From Dyadobacter sp. NIV53 (GTDB lineage: Bacteria > Bacteroidota > Bacteroidia > Cytophagales > Spirosomataceae), in contig NZ_CP081299.1 of NCBI RefSeq assembly GCF_019711195.1, positions 62,001 to 126,000 on the forward strand: a DNA stretch of 64,000 bases. The letters run 5' to 3'. This document shows positions 1 to 9,188 of this stretch, piece after piece (position 1 is the stretch's first letter; each line of letters opens with the position of its first letter). The position numbers were made by a program, and so were the translations under genes. A model generated the notes under the pieces. That model saw only the letters and a program-made list of their open reading frames with translations. It made no database searches and was not told the DNA's origin.

Positions 1-57
1 TCAGTCGGTATGCCAACTACGCGCAGCTGGGGTTTCAATCTTGGATTTAACTTTTAA
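1..57 (+). CDS. SusC/RagA TonB-dependent receptor, C-terminal end only
   Basis: Only the last 18 codons lie in the window. They read in frame from base 1 to the TAA at 55-57 and end in alternating hydrophobic residues and a terminal Phe (GFNLGFNF), as the last strand of an outer-membrane beta barrel does. The preceding TTRSWG matches TTRSYG at the end of the complete SusC at 5988-9176. A SusD gene starts 22 bases downstream, which is the usual SusC-SusD order. The call therefore rests on the C-terminal motif and the neighbour; the substrate cannot be judged. Confidence 0.8.
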   Translation, partial: SVGMPTTRSWGFNLGFNF

Positions 58-79
58 TTGAGCCAAAACTTTAAGGATT

Positions 80-1555
80 ATGAAAAAGATAAAACTATAT
101 ATACTGATCATGGCTGCGGGATTATTTTTCCTGCCTTCCTGTACAGACGATTTCGTAGAAAAAAATACCGATCCCAACGCTATCACAGATGTAACTCCTG
201 ATCTGTTATTGCCTGGAATTATCAGAACGGCAGTAAACCAGATGGTTGACCAGAGCTGGAGTATTGGCAATATTGTGATTCAGCATACGGCCAAAATCCA
301 GTTTGTTTCGGAAGACCGTTATACCTGGGGCGACCGTGACGGGCTCTGGAACAATATGTATGATAACCTGCGCAATGTACAGTTGCTCATAGAATTGAGC
401 GACCAGAATAATGCCAAAAATTACAAAGGAATTGCACTGATCATGCGTGCATGGATGTATTCGTTGCTGACTGATGCCTACGGTGATGTTCCGTATACAG
501 AAGCTACCAAAGGCGTAACAGGCATATTTCAGCCTAAATACGAAACGCAGGAAGTAATTTATGCTGGTATTCTGAGCGATCTGAAAATTGCAAACGATTT
601 ACTCGGTCCGGGAGAGGTGGTAGTGGGCGATCTGATTTACAATGGTGACGTGGCCAAATGGAAAAAACTTGCCAATAGTCTGCGTCTTCGGTATTTGTTG
701 CGAATTTCTAATGTAAAAGATGTAAAGGCAGAAATGCAGGCAATCCTGGCTGATGCAACGGCAACGCCAATTTTCAGCGAAGCCAATAAAAATGCTGATA
801 ATGGTACTTTACGTTACCTTACCTCTGCTCCTAACCAGTTTCCTTTATATACAGCGAGGTCTGGTTCGTTTGATGAATTCCGTTTGAGTAAGAACCTGGG
901 TGATAAGCTGACTGCACTTGCTGATCCAAGGATTACTGTATTTGCACAGCCAACAGATGCATCAATTGCTGCAGGAACTCCAAAATATACGGGTGTTCCC
1001 AACGGCCTGAATGAGGTTGCAGCACTGGATTACGCAGGTGGCCCGAACAATGTTTCCCGTGCAGGAGCACTGTTTTACAAAGGTTCTATCACGGATCGAG
1101 GCCTGAACGTAGCGAAAGGATATATCATGGGTTATCCTGAATTACAATTTATACTGGCCGAGGCTGTCAAAAAAGGCCTGATTACCTCTGCTAAAACCGC
1201 ACAATGGTATTATGAAGAAGGAGTAAAATCGGCATTTATTTATTCTGATGTAACTATACCTGCCAACTACCTGACAAGTGCTGGTGTTGCGTATAATGAG
1301 GCCAATGCATTGACACTGATTGGTACACAAAAATGGATCAGCTTGTTTTTTACCGGCCTCGAAGCATGGTTTGACTGGCGTCGTACGGGTATTCCAGCTG
1401 TTACTGCTGGGCCTGATAACGTAAACGGCGGAAAGGTTCCGGTTCGGTTTGCTTATCCGCGAAGTGAACAAACACTGAATGCAGCCAGTTTGACCGAAGC
1501 CGTTGCCAGACAAGGCGCTGATACCTATAACACGCCGGTTTGGTGGGATAAATGA
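80..1555 (+). CDS. SusD/RagB-family outer-membrane nutrient-binding lipoprotein
   Basis: This 491-aa protein begins with a lipoprotein signal whose lipobox is LPSC (Cys21), followed by TDDFVEKNTDPN, typical of the mature start of SusD-like_2 proteins. SusD proteins sit on the cell surface, bind oligosaccharides or other nutrients and cap the SusC channel. TPR-like features include the MRAWMYSLLTDAYGDVPYTEA segment, a SusD hallmark, and a C-terminal LEAWFDWRRTG stretch. It directly follows the end of a SusC gene, so the two form a transport pair. A strong terminator follows at 1593-1639, so this pair is its own transcription unit. The substrate is unknown. Confidence 0.93.
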   Translation: MKKIKLYILIMAAGLFFLPSCTDDFVEKNTDPNAITDVTPDLLLPGIIRTAVNQMVDQSWSIGNIVIQHTAKIQFVSEDRYTWGDRDGLWNNMYDNLRNVQLLIELSDQNNAKNYKGIALIMRAWMYSLLTDAYGDVPYTEATKGVTGIFQPKYETQEVIYAGILSDLKIANDLLGPGEVVVGDLIYNGDVAKWKKLANSLRLRYLLRISNVKDVKAEMQAILADATATPIFSEANKNADNGTLRYLTSAPNQFPLYTARSGSFDEFRLSKNLGDKLTALADPRITVFAQPTDASIAAGTPKYTGVPNGLNEVAALDYAGGPNNVSRAGALFYKGSITDRGLNVAKGYIMGYPELQFILAEAVKKGLITSAKTAQWYYEEGVKSAFIYSDVTIPANYLTSAGVAYNEANALTLIGTQKWISLFFTGLEAWFDWRRTGIPAVTAGPDNVNGGKVPVRFAYPRSEQTLNAASLTEAVARQGADTYNTPVWWDK

Positions 1556-1592
1556 AGTCAATAAGATTAAAATTTAATTAATATGTTGCTTT

Positions 1593-1639
1593 AAAAAGAA
1601 AGGAAGCCAGGCATAAAAAACCTGACTTCCTTTCTTTTT
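1593..1639 (+). terminator. Rho-independent terminator after the first SusD gene
   Basis: A 19-bp stem (1593-1611 with 1621-1639, one G-T position) closes a 9-base loop. The 3' arm itself ends in five Ts and the 5' arm starts with five As, so it could work in both directions. Confidence 0.85.
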
Positions 1640-1769
1640 GTGCCAGTTAGCGATTTATAACAAAAGCTGTATTTCAATTTTGGAAAAATTCATAATAATT
1701 CGGGATATATTAGTAGAAAAAAGTGCGAACTTCGCGTTATAATTGTAAACATTACACTTAATAAATCCA

Positions 1770-3500
1770 ATGCAGTATTTGATTCATAAAATCTCTCTTC
1801 TTTTCCTGGCTTGTCCGCTCATGGTGGCAGCTCAGACCGGAAAAGGAAACTATTCCCCCTTACCCCTTAAAGACCTCAATTCGTTTGAAACCAGCGGTGC
1901 CAACTGGTCTGTTCAGAGCAGTATTTCAATTCATCCGGCCGGTTTTGCCAAGATCAAAATACAATCAGGCGATGGAGTTTTGGTAGGAAATGCAGGAAAT
2001 CCTATTACCACCAAACTGAAAGCAAATGATCTGCGGTTGTCACTTGAATTCATGGTTTCGTCGGGAGCCGAAGGAAACATTGTGTTACCAGGCGGGCAAA
2101 AAATCCGCTTGTCCGACAGCTATCAGCAAAAAACCGCCAATGCATTGACTTCTGGTTTCATTGGCCAGTTTCCAACGCAAAATGCTGCAAAAGCACCCGG
2201 ATTATGGCAAACCATTGAAGTCGCTTACGATGCCTCACTTCCTCAGTTACCCAATTCCGCGCGATTAAATTCACTGAATCTTAATGGTGTAACTGTTTTG
2301 GAAACAGTTTATTTACCAACAACTAAATCGGTGACAAGTCCGGAACCGCTCGCTTTGGAAGTAACTAAAGGAACAATCGCTTTCCGTAATATTGGTTATC
2401 AGTTACTTGCAAGCAGTAAGCCACTTATTCTTTCGAATCTGGCCTACAAGGTTTATTCGGATAAATGGGATAGCAAGGAAGTATACAGCAAGCTTGATCA
2501 TGAAGGCAAATCGGCTGTTCTTACTCAGGAAGTGACAAATGGGATGCGTGAATTTCACCTGATGTACGAAGGTGATATGGTGGTGGCTGAAGCAGGAGAT
2601 TATATATTTACAACTATTTATTCGGGTAATATCTTTTCCCTGGATGTGGATGGAAAAAGTGTTATTTCCAATGGTGAAGCTACTTCTCAGGAAAACTATT
2701 CGGGTTCAGTTAATCTGACACAGGGAACCCATAAATTTAAAATGCATTACTCGCGTTTCCCATGGAGACAACCTGCATTGGGATTACGTGTAGAAAAGGC
2801 GGGAATCAGGCCTTATGATTTGCACGTACTTTCCTCACTACCAGAGCCGGAACCAAAACCTTACATTGGAGTGATACCTGAAATGCGTCCTGAAATGGTG
2901 CGCTCTTTCGTATTGCTGGATGGAGAAAAAAACAAAAGGACACATTGTATTTCGGTAGGAAGCCCTGCCGGCTGGAATTACACAGTTGACCTTGGACGGG
3001 GTGCATTGTTACAGGCATGGCGCGGAAATTTTGCCAATGTAACCGAAATGTGGTACGAACGTGGTGAACCTCAGCTATTAGCTCCCGCTGGTCTTACAGC
3101 TCCGGTTTCAGGAAAAAGCAGTCTTGCTATTCTTGAAAATATAAATACAACATGGCCGGATTCTTCAAATATTAACTTTTTAGGATATAAAATTGATGCA
3201 AAAGGCTTTCCAGGATTCAGATACGGAATTGGTTCGGCTACGATCAGCGACCAGTTGGTATCTGATAACAATGGCATCACACGTACTTTTTTGGTTGAAG
3301 GAACTCCACAAGGCTCACTGTATTCATTGATGGGAAGTGGTAAAGATATTGTGATGATTGAAAAGGGGCTTTATCAGGTTGATAACCGTTACTATATCCA
3401 GGTAGACAAAAAAGCAAAAGTTGTACTTCGTCCCGCTGGTGAAAATAAAGAATTGTTATTGCCTGTTTCAACGACAACGAGTTACATGATGTTTTGGTAG
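1770..3500 (+). CDS. secreted protein with a lectin/DUF1080-like region and a PA14-like domain
   Basis: This 576-aa protein has a signal peptide ending near VAAQ (residue ~22). Residues ~25-210 look like a concanavalin-type beta sandwich as in DUF1080 (3-keto-disaccharide hydrolase) proteins. Residues ~225-345 resemble a PA14 carbohydrate-binding module (MREFHLMYEGDMVVAEAGDY, then a GTHKFKMHYSR segment). The last ~200 residues match nothing I can name with certainty; related segments occur in Bacteroidota proteins tied to PQQ/haem dehydrogenases. The next gene encodes such a beta-propeller dehydrogenase, 93 bases on. I infer a cell-envelope role in binding or oxidising sugars. The start is an ATG giving a clean signal peptide. 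Enzyme activity is not established. Confidence 0.75.
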   Translation: MQYLIHKISLLFLACPLMVAAQTGKGNYSPLPLKDLNSFETSGANWSVQSSISIHPAGFAKIKIQSGDGVLVGNAGNPITTKLKANDLRLSLEFMVSSGAEGNIVLPGGQKIRLSDSYQQKTANALTSGFIGQFPTQNAAKAPGLWQTIEVAYDASLPQLPNSARLNSLNLNGVTVLETVYLPTTKSVTSPEPLALEVTKGTIAFRNIGYQLLASSKPLILSNLAYKVYSDKWDSKEVYSKLDHEGKSAVLTQEVTNGMREFHLMYEGDMVVAEAGDYIFTTIYSGNIFSLDVDGKSVISNGEATSQENYSGSVNLTQGTHKFKMHYSRFPWRQPALGLRVEKAGIRPYDLHVLSSLPEPEPKPYIGVIPEMRPEMVRSFVLLDGEKNKRTHCISVGSPAGWNYTVDLGRGALLQAWRGNFANVTEMWYERGEPQLLAPAGLTAPVSGKSSLAILENINTTWPDSSNINFLGYKIDAKGFPGFRYGIGSATISDQLVSDNNGITRTFLVEGTPQGSLYSLMGSGKDIVMIEKGLYQVDNRYYIQVDKKAKVVLRPAGENKELLLPVSTTTSYMMFW

Positions 3501-3505
3501 ACGAC

Positions 3506-3555
3506 CAGGCTTTCCAAGTCCTGGAGTCTTGGGCAGTCTTTGTCCGGAAAGTCTG
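3506..3555. repeat. degenerate hairpin repeat (ctttcc...ggaaag type)
   Basis: Imperfect inverted repeat: 3506-3520 pairs loosely with 3542-3555. It shares the CTTTCCAAGTC core with the perfect hairpin at 13372-13406, so the two look like copies of one small intergenic repeat. Confidence 0.5.
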
Positions 3556-3593
3556 AAGACAGTAAATTTTCTTAGAATCTTTTGAATCAATAA

Positions 3594-5591
3594 ATGAAAA
3601 ATATAATATTAACCACGCTGATTTCCCTGGGCTGCAACGCGGTACAGGCACAATCCAGGCAAAATAAGGAAGACGACTTTTACAGGATCGTGACCATTCC
3701 GATCCCTGAAAATATTAAAATGGAAGTGGGTGGCTTACAGGCACTTCCCGATGGCCGGCTTGCTGCATCCACACGTCGTGGTGATGTTTGGATGATCGGA
3801 AATCCATATCTCAAAGGTGACGGCCAGCCTTCATTTCACCGCTTTGCTTCAGGTTTACATGAACCATTAGGTTTGTTATACCGCGGTAAAGATTTTCTGA
3901 TATCGCAGCGCGGCGAAGTTACCAGGCTTGCAGATACCGATAATGACGGTGTAGCAGATGTATACGATTCTTTTGCAAAATGGCCGCTTTCAGGCAATTA
4001 TCATCAATATTCTTACGGCCCGGTAAAACTTCCGAACGGTGAAATGATCGTGACCTTAAACCTTGACTGGATTGGAAAAGGTGCAAGTCAGTCCAAATGG
4101 AGGGGCTGGATGCTAAAATTAGGCGAAGACGGTTCGCTTACGCCTTATGCAACCGGACTCCGTTCCCCATCTTCTTTCGGGAGTTATAAAGGAGAAATTT
4201 TTTATACCGAAAATCAGGGTGACTGGGTTGGTTCAGGCCGTATGACACAATTGAATAAAGGAGATTTTGCCGGAAATCCTGCTGGTTTGAGATGGAGCAG
4301 CGAACCGGGTTCTCCTGTATCATTAAAACCAGAAGATATTCCAGATACCAATGAACCTTTATATGATGTAGCAAAACGTACCCCAGGTCTTAAAATCCCG
4401 GCAGTTTGGTTTCCGCATACTTTAATAGGAATTTCCACAGCTGGATTTGTAGAAGATCTGACTAATGGTGCATTTGGGCCATTTACCGGACAAATGTTTG
4501 CTGGTGACCAGGGACATAGTAACATAAGCCGTATTGATCTTGAAAAAGTGAACGGTGTTTGGCAGGGAACTGTTTTCCCTTTCCGCGAAGGATTTATGTC
4601 AGGAATTCTGCGACTGGAATGGGGCCTGGACGGTTCTGTTTTTGTAGGACAAACCAGTCGTGGGTGGTCAGCAACAGGTAAGGAAGAGTTTGGTATACAA
4701 AGACTTGTCTGGACTGGAAAAATGCCGTTCGAAATGAAGACCGTTCGTTCTATGCCAGATGGTTTTGAAATAACTTTCACAAGGCCGGTCGATAAAAAAA
4801 CAGCAGCTGATCAGGAATCCTATAAACTGAATAGTTTCACTTACGAATACCATCATACTTACGGAAGTCCGATCGTAAATACCAAGGAAGTTCCTCTGAA
4901 AGGTATTATTGTTTCCGACGATGGCCTGAAAGTGAGACTGGTACTCGATCCTGCGGTTTTGCGTAAAGGTTACATTCACGAAATAAAAGCGGAAGGAGTA
5001 CGAGCAACAGAGGGAAATGGCTTGTTACATGCTACCGGTTATTACACACTGAACGAAATTGCAAGCGGAAATGCTGCCAGCAGTGCACAGTTTACAACAA
5101 CCGTTAAAGCAGTTGCCATGGATCACAGTAACCATTCTGTGACTGAAACAGTAGCAGTAGCCTCAACAGCGGCTTCTGCAAAACGCGTAACCGAAATGCC
5201 TGCTAGCTGGACAACCGGGCCAGACCAGACCATTATTATCGGGACTGTTCCCGGACTGAAATTTGATATTTCAGAAATACAGGTAAAAGCTGGCAGTAAA
5301 ATCAAACTTGTATTCAATAACAATGACGATATGCTTCACAATCTGGTGATTACCAAACCAGGTAAAGTGAATGAAGTAGGTGAAGCCGGACTAAATCTTG
5401 GCTTAAAAGGGTCTGAGATGAATTATGTACCTAAAACCAGTGATGTTCTGTTCCATAGCAATATCGTAGAACCGGAAAAATCAGAATCCATTTATTTTGT
5501 TGCACCAAAACAGGCTGCAACCTATACTTACGTATGTACATTCCCTGGACATTATACTCTGATGCAGGGTAAACTGAATGTAGTAAAATAG
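3594..5591 (+). CDS. glucose/sorbosone-dehydrogenase-like beta-propeller protein fused to a blue-copper (cupredoxin) domain
   Basis: This 665-aa protein has a signal peptide ending at VQAQ (residue ~20). Residues ~30-400 form a beta propeller like soluble PQQ glucose/sorbosone dehydrogenases, with repeated PDGRL, PNGEM and LEWGLDG-type blades. Residues ~400-490 look Ig-like (FEITFTRPVDKK). Residues ~555-665 are a plastocyanin/auracyanin-type domain with the complete copper site His582, Cys648, His653 and Met657 (MLHN ... CTFPGH ... LM). A propeller oxidase joined to its own copper electron acceptor suggests periplasmic sugar oxidation with electrons passed to the respiratory chain; this is inference. 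It follows the PA14 protein and ends at a strong terminator. The joining residues 490-555 are Ala/Thr/Ser rich, as in a linker. Confidence 0.88.
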   Translation: MKNIILTTLISLGCNAVQAQSRQNKEDDFYRIVTIPIPENIKMEVGGLQALPDGRLAASTRRGDVWMIGNPYLKGDGQPSFHRFASGLHEPLGLLYRGKDFLISQRGEVTRLADTDNDGVADVYDSFAKWPLSGNYHQYSYGPVKLPNGEMIVTLNLDWIGKGASQSKWRGWMLKLGEDGSLTPYATGLRSPSSFGSYKGEIFYTENQGDWVGSGRMTQLNKGDFAGNPAGLRWSSEPGSPVSLKPEDIPDTNEPLYDVAKRTPGLKIPAVWFPHTLIGISTAGFVEDLTNGAFGPFTGQMFAGDQGHSNISRIDLEKVNGVWQGTVFPFREGFMSGILRLEWGLDGSVFVGQTSRGWSATGKEEFGIQRLVWTGKMPFEMKTVRSMPDGFEITFTRPVDKKTAADQESYKLNSFTYEYHHTYGSPIVNTKEVPLKGIIVSDDGLKVRLVLDPAVLRKGYIHEIKAEGVRATEGNGLLHATGYYTLNEIASGNAASSAQFTTTVKAVAMDHSNHSVTETVAVASTAASAKRVTEMPASWTTGPDQTIIIGTVPGLKFDISEIQVKAGSKIKLVFNNNDDMLHNLVITKPGKVNEVGEAGLNLGLKGSEMNYVPKTSDVLFHSNIVEPEKSESIYFVAPKQAATYTYVCTFPGHYTLMQGKLNVVK

Positions 5592-5618
5592 CTGTAAATT
5601 AAGTATTAAGTAATTTAG

Positions 5619-5664
5619 AAAAGAGCCATTTGCACTCAATTTGATTGCAAATGGCTCTTTTTGT
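5619..5664 (+). terminator. Rho-independent terminator after the cupredoxin-fusion gene
   Basis: A 16-bp perfect stem (5619-5634 with 5646-5661) runs into a T tract. Flanking A and T runs could allow bidirectional use. Confidence 0.88.
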
Positions 5665-5987
5665 TTGTAACAGATCCCAATCAGGTTATTTTACTGAATT
5701 AATCCATTTTCATTGAGGAGATAAAAACCACACATTACTTTCGGTAGTACAATTCAGCGATTTTGTAAAAATATTTAACTACAATTCTGACACCAATCCC
5801 ATCTGACTATTAAGAATTTAAACCCAATCCCCTCGCCTATGCTATAATTTGACGTTAATTTTGCTTTCATTTTTTTGGTGATGATTTTGATATCATCTGC
5901 CATTTCTCATTCCAAATCAGTTGCATCCGCCACGGATGTTCAGAATCCTTGCTTCTTTTTCTGAAACCTGACTAAACAAACATTTGT
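5665..5987. other. 323-base gene-free leader upstream of the second SusC gene
   Basis: No reading frame or RNA gene is visible. The only recognisable element is a possible -7 promoter box at 5856-5863; a short GATGA/TCATC inverted repeat lies near 5881-5900. Confidence 0.6.
5856..5863 (+). promoter_or_regulatory. possible Bacteroidota -7 element for the second SusCD operon
   Basis: TAATTTTG fits the Bacteroidota consensus TAnnTTTG exactly and lies about 125 bases before the SusC start. No clear TTTG -33 element is seen at the right distance, so the call is tentative. Confidence 0.33.
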
Positions 5988-8900
5988 ATGAAAAAATACC
6001 GAAAATTATCATGGCTGAAATGCAGCATTTTCTCAATAGTATTTTACCAATTATTAATTGTCCATATCTCCGCCAATTTATCCCTTGCCGGTACTTTACT
6101 GCATTACAATGGTAAATTTAATTCATTCCCAGACCGTACTGTAACCGGGAAAGTTTCCGATGAAAAAGGACAGCCATTGCCCGGTGTAAGTATTGTTGTA
6201 AAAAGTACTAAAACCGGAACGGCCACCAACACAGAAGGAACGTTTCAACTTAATGTTCCCGAAGGGGATGGAACTTTGATCTTTTCTTATGTCGGCTACA
6301 TTGCCCAGGAAGTACAGATCGGCACACGAACCGATTTTGATGTTGTTTTAAAACCGGATGTACGTAATCTTGAAATGGTGGTGGTAACCGCATTGGGAAT
6401 AAAACGTGATGCAAAAAAACTGGGCTATTCCACAGCAACCGTTAATGCAGAAGAGTTAACAACTAACCGTACCACCAACTTAGGAAACAGCCTGCAGGGA
6501 AAAGTGGCTGGTTTAAATGTTTCACCTCCTGCGAGTGGTCCCGGTGGTTCATCCAAAATCCGTATACGTGGACAGTCTTCCTTTGGTGGAAATAACTCTC
6601 CATTAATTATCGTAAACGGTATCCCAATCAATAACAGCAGCGTTTCGGCGGGAGGTTCCAATGGAAACGGAACGGGAAATCCAACGGGCGGTTCATCTGA
6701 TTCAGGAGATGGTTTGCAAAGTATCAATCAGGACGACATCGAATCTATGACCGTTTTAAAAGGTGCGGCAGCAGCGGCTTTATATGGTTTCAGGGCTAAA
6801 GATGGTGCCATCATTATTACTACAAAAAGTGGAAGCAAATCGTCAGGAATTGGTGTAGAAATCAATTCGAATTTCCAGGCTCAGGAAGCTTTGGATTATA
6901 CTGATTTTCAGTATGAATACGGTCAGGGTGAATTTGGAAAAAGGCCAACCACTACGGCAGAAGCTCAAAGTTCTGGTGTATTTGCATTCGGTGAAAAACT
7001 CGACGGCGCGCCAACCCCGCAATTCGACGGTTCGATGAAACCTTACAGTGCACACAAAGACCGCATCAAAAAGTTTTACCGGACAGGTACAAATTTCACA
7101 AATTCGGTGGCACTTTCAGGTGGTAATGACAAAGGTAATTTCCGGCTTTCCTTTGCCAATACGGATGCAAATGCCATTATTCCCAATTCTGATTATCATA
7201 AAAAGATCTTCAATCTGGGTCTGACCTATAAATTTACACCCAAACTTTCTGCCCAGCTCAACGCAAATTATTCCAACGAATTCAACCACAATCCGCCACA
7301 GATTGGTATCCAGGATATGAATGCCAATACAACGATCTACACCCTGGCAACAAGTATTGATACCGACTGGCTTAAAAACAGAAAGGATGTAAACGGTAAT
7401 GAGATGCCACTGGCACGTTTTACTAACCGTAACAATCCATATTGGGTAGCATACGACAGATTTGAAAATGTCAGGCGCGACCGGATTTTTGGAAATACTT
7501 CAGTTCGTTATGATGTTGCCAAATGGCTGTTTGTTCAGGGACGGATTGGCCAGGATTATTATACCCGGCCATACAACTATAATCGTCCAACAGGAACCCG
7601 TTCGATTGGTGCGGTCAATACTGGATTTAATGGCTATTACTATCAGGATGTTGCTACTTTCCGTGAACGAAATCTGGATATATTAATTGGAGGCAACAAA
7701 ACCTTTGGTGATTTTGGTATTGACATTACATTGGGTGGAAACCAGATGTTACAAATCAGTGATAATATGTCTACGGCCGTTACCAATTTTTATGTTCGCG
7801 ACCTGTATACCATAGCCAACGGGCAAATTAAAAACCCTAATTACGGTTACAGCAAGAAAAAAGTAAATTCGATTTATGGTGCTGCCGAGTTTTCATTCCG
7901 AAACTATCTGTATGTGAATGTAACAGGCAGAAATGACTGGTTTTCTACGTTGAATCCGCAATCGAATAGTTATTTGTACCCGTCAGTGAGTGCTAGTTTT
8001 GTGTTTAGCCAGGCATTCAGCAAAGCACCTAACTGGCTGAATTATGGTAAAATCAGGGCAGCATATGCGGAAGTTGGCGGTGATACCGATCCGTATTCCG
8101 ATAACCTGTATTATTCTATTAATGCCAATCCTTTTAACGGAACTGCCTTGGGAACAATACCTTCCACAGTAAGTCCTAATGCTAATTTGAGGCCGCTGAA
8201 AGTAAAGGAAACTGAGGTAGGCCTGGAATTTAAAACCTTTGACAGCCGCTTTAATGTAGACATGTCGGTGTACCGGAAAAATACGGTGGATGAAATCCTG
8301 AACGTCGACATTTCCAATACTTCCGGGTTCAGCCAAACCAAGGTTAACGTAGGAAAACTACGAAATCAGGGAATTGAATTTTTGGTAACTATTGTGCCTG
8401 TCAGAACTGAAAACATAAGCTGGGAAACCGGATTTAACGCCAGTTACAACATCAGTAAAGTAATAGAACTTGCTAATAACCAGCCCAGGCTCAATGTTGG
8501 AACAGGTGAATTCTTCGGAACGGTGTCGCACGAATTGGGCATGCCACTTGCTTCACTTCGCGGCTTCGATTATAAGAGAGATCCACAGGGAAAAATCATT
8601 ACTTCGGGTGGCCTTCCAATGCAAGGTAATCTTACAACGTTTGGAAGTGCAATTCCAAAGTGGGTTGGCGCATGGGTAAATACACTTAATATCAAAGGAT
8701 TACGAATTACAACCCAAATAGATTTCAAATCCGGAAACAAAATTATTTCAAATTCAAATCTGAACTTCCTGCGTGAAGGTTTGTCTAAATCCTCACTGGT
8801 CGGACGGGAAGGCGGCGTATTACTGGAAGGTGTAAATGGTGATGGAAGCACTAACACAACGCGTGTTGAAGCAGAACAATTTTATACCGCTTATAGAAGT

Positions 8901-9176
8901 ACTAACCTGGCCACTCCCTTTATCTATAACGGAAGCTTTATCCGGTGGCGCAGCCTTTCAGCAGGTTATGATTTTTCAAGCTTTCTAAAAGATAAAACTT
9001 TCATCAAAGGATTAAGCCTGACCGCCATGTGCAACAACCTTTGGCTGATCAAAAAACATATTGATAATCTTGATCCCGAAGCCCAGGTTTCTTCTTCCGA
9101 CAATTTGCAGGGAATTGAAACACATACACTTCCAACTACAAGAAGTTATGGCCTCAATTTAAACCTTAAATTCTAA
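5988..9176 (+). CDS. SusC/RagA-family TonB-dependent outer-membrane receptor
   Basis: This 1062-aa protein carries a long signal region, a carboxypeptidase-regulatory-like domain (residues ~52-135, VTGKVSDEKGQPLPGVSIVV), a TonB plug (~140-290) and a beta barrel ending in LNLNLKF. It imports nutrients through the outer membrane using TonB energy, with the SusD partner coded 12 bases downstream. The plug motif usually written YGSRAANGVIIITTK reads YGFRAKDGAIIITTK here, an unusual variant in a conserved loop. The plug has a Gly/Ser/Asn-rich insertion (residues ~217-240). No N-terminal sigma/anti-sigma signalling extension is seen. The substrate may be a sugar or sugar acid, judging by the downstream aldolase and enolase-type genes. 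Confidence 0.95.
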   Translation: MKKYRKLSWLKCSIFSIVFYQLLIVHISANLSLAGTLLHYNGKFNSFPDRTVTGKVSDEKGQPLPGVSIVVKSTKTGTATNTEGTFQLNVPEGDGTLIFSYVGYIAQEVQIGTRTDFDVVLKPDVRNLEMVVVTALGIKRDAKKLGYSTATVNAEELTTNRTTNLGNSLQGKVAGLNVSPPASGPGGSSKIRIRGQSSFGGNNSPLIIVNGIPINNSSVSAGGSNGNGTGNPTGGSSDSGDGLQSINQDDIESMTVLKGAAAAALYGFRAKDGAIIITTKSGSKSSGIGVEINSNFQAQEALDYTDFQYEYGQGEFGKRPTTTAEAQSSGVFAFGEKLDGAPTPQFDGSMKPYSAHKDRIKKFYRTGTNFTNSVALSGGNDKGNFRLSFANTDANAIIPNSDYHKKIFNLGLTYKFTPKLSAQLNANYSNEFNHNPPQIGIQDMNANTTIYTLATSIDTDWLKNRKDVNGNEMPLARFTNRNNPYWVAYDRFENVRRDRIFGNTSVRYDVAKWLFVQGRIGQDYYTRPYNYNRPTGTRSIGAVNTGFNGYYYQDVATFRERNLDILIGGNKTFGDFGIDITLGGNQMLQISDNMSTAVTNFYVRDLYTIANGQIKNPNYGYSKKKVNSIYGAAEFSFRNYLYVNVTGRNDWFSTLNPQSNSYLYPSVSASFVFSQAFSKAPNWLNYGKIRAAYAEVGGDTDPYSDNLYYSINANPFNGTALGTIPSTVSPNANLRPLKVKETEVGLEFKTFDSRFNVDMSVYRKNTVDEILNVDISNTSGFSQTKVNVGKLRNQGIEFLVTIVPVRTENISWETGFNASYNISKVIELANNQPRLNVGTGEFFGTVSHELGMPLASLRGFDYKRDPQGKIITSGGLPMQGNLTTFGSAIPKWVGAWVNTLNIKGLRITTQIDFKSGNKIISNSNLNFLREGLSKSSLVGREGGVLLEGVNGDGSTNTTRVEAEQFYTAYRSTNLATPFIYNGSFIRWRSLSAGYDFSSFLKDKTFIKGLSLTAMCNNLWLIKKHIDNLDPEAQVSSSDNLQGIETHTLPTTRSYGLNLNLKF

Positions 9177-9188
9177 ACTCAGTTTCTG

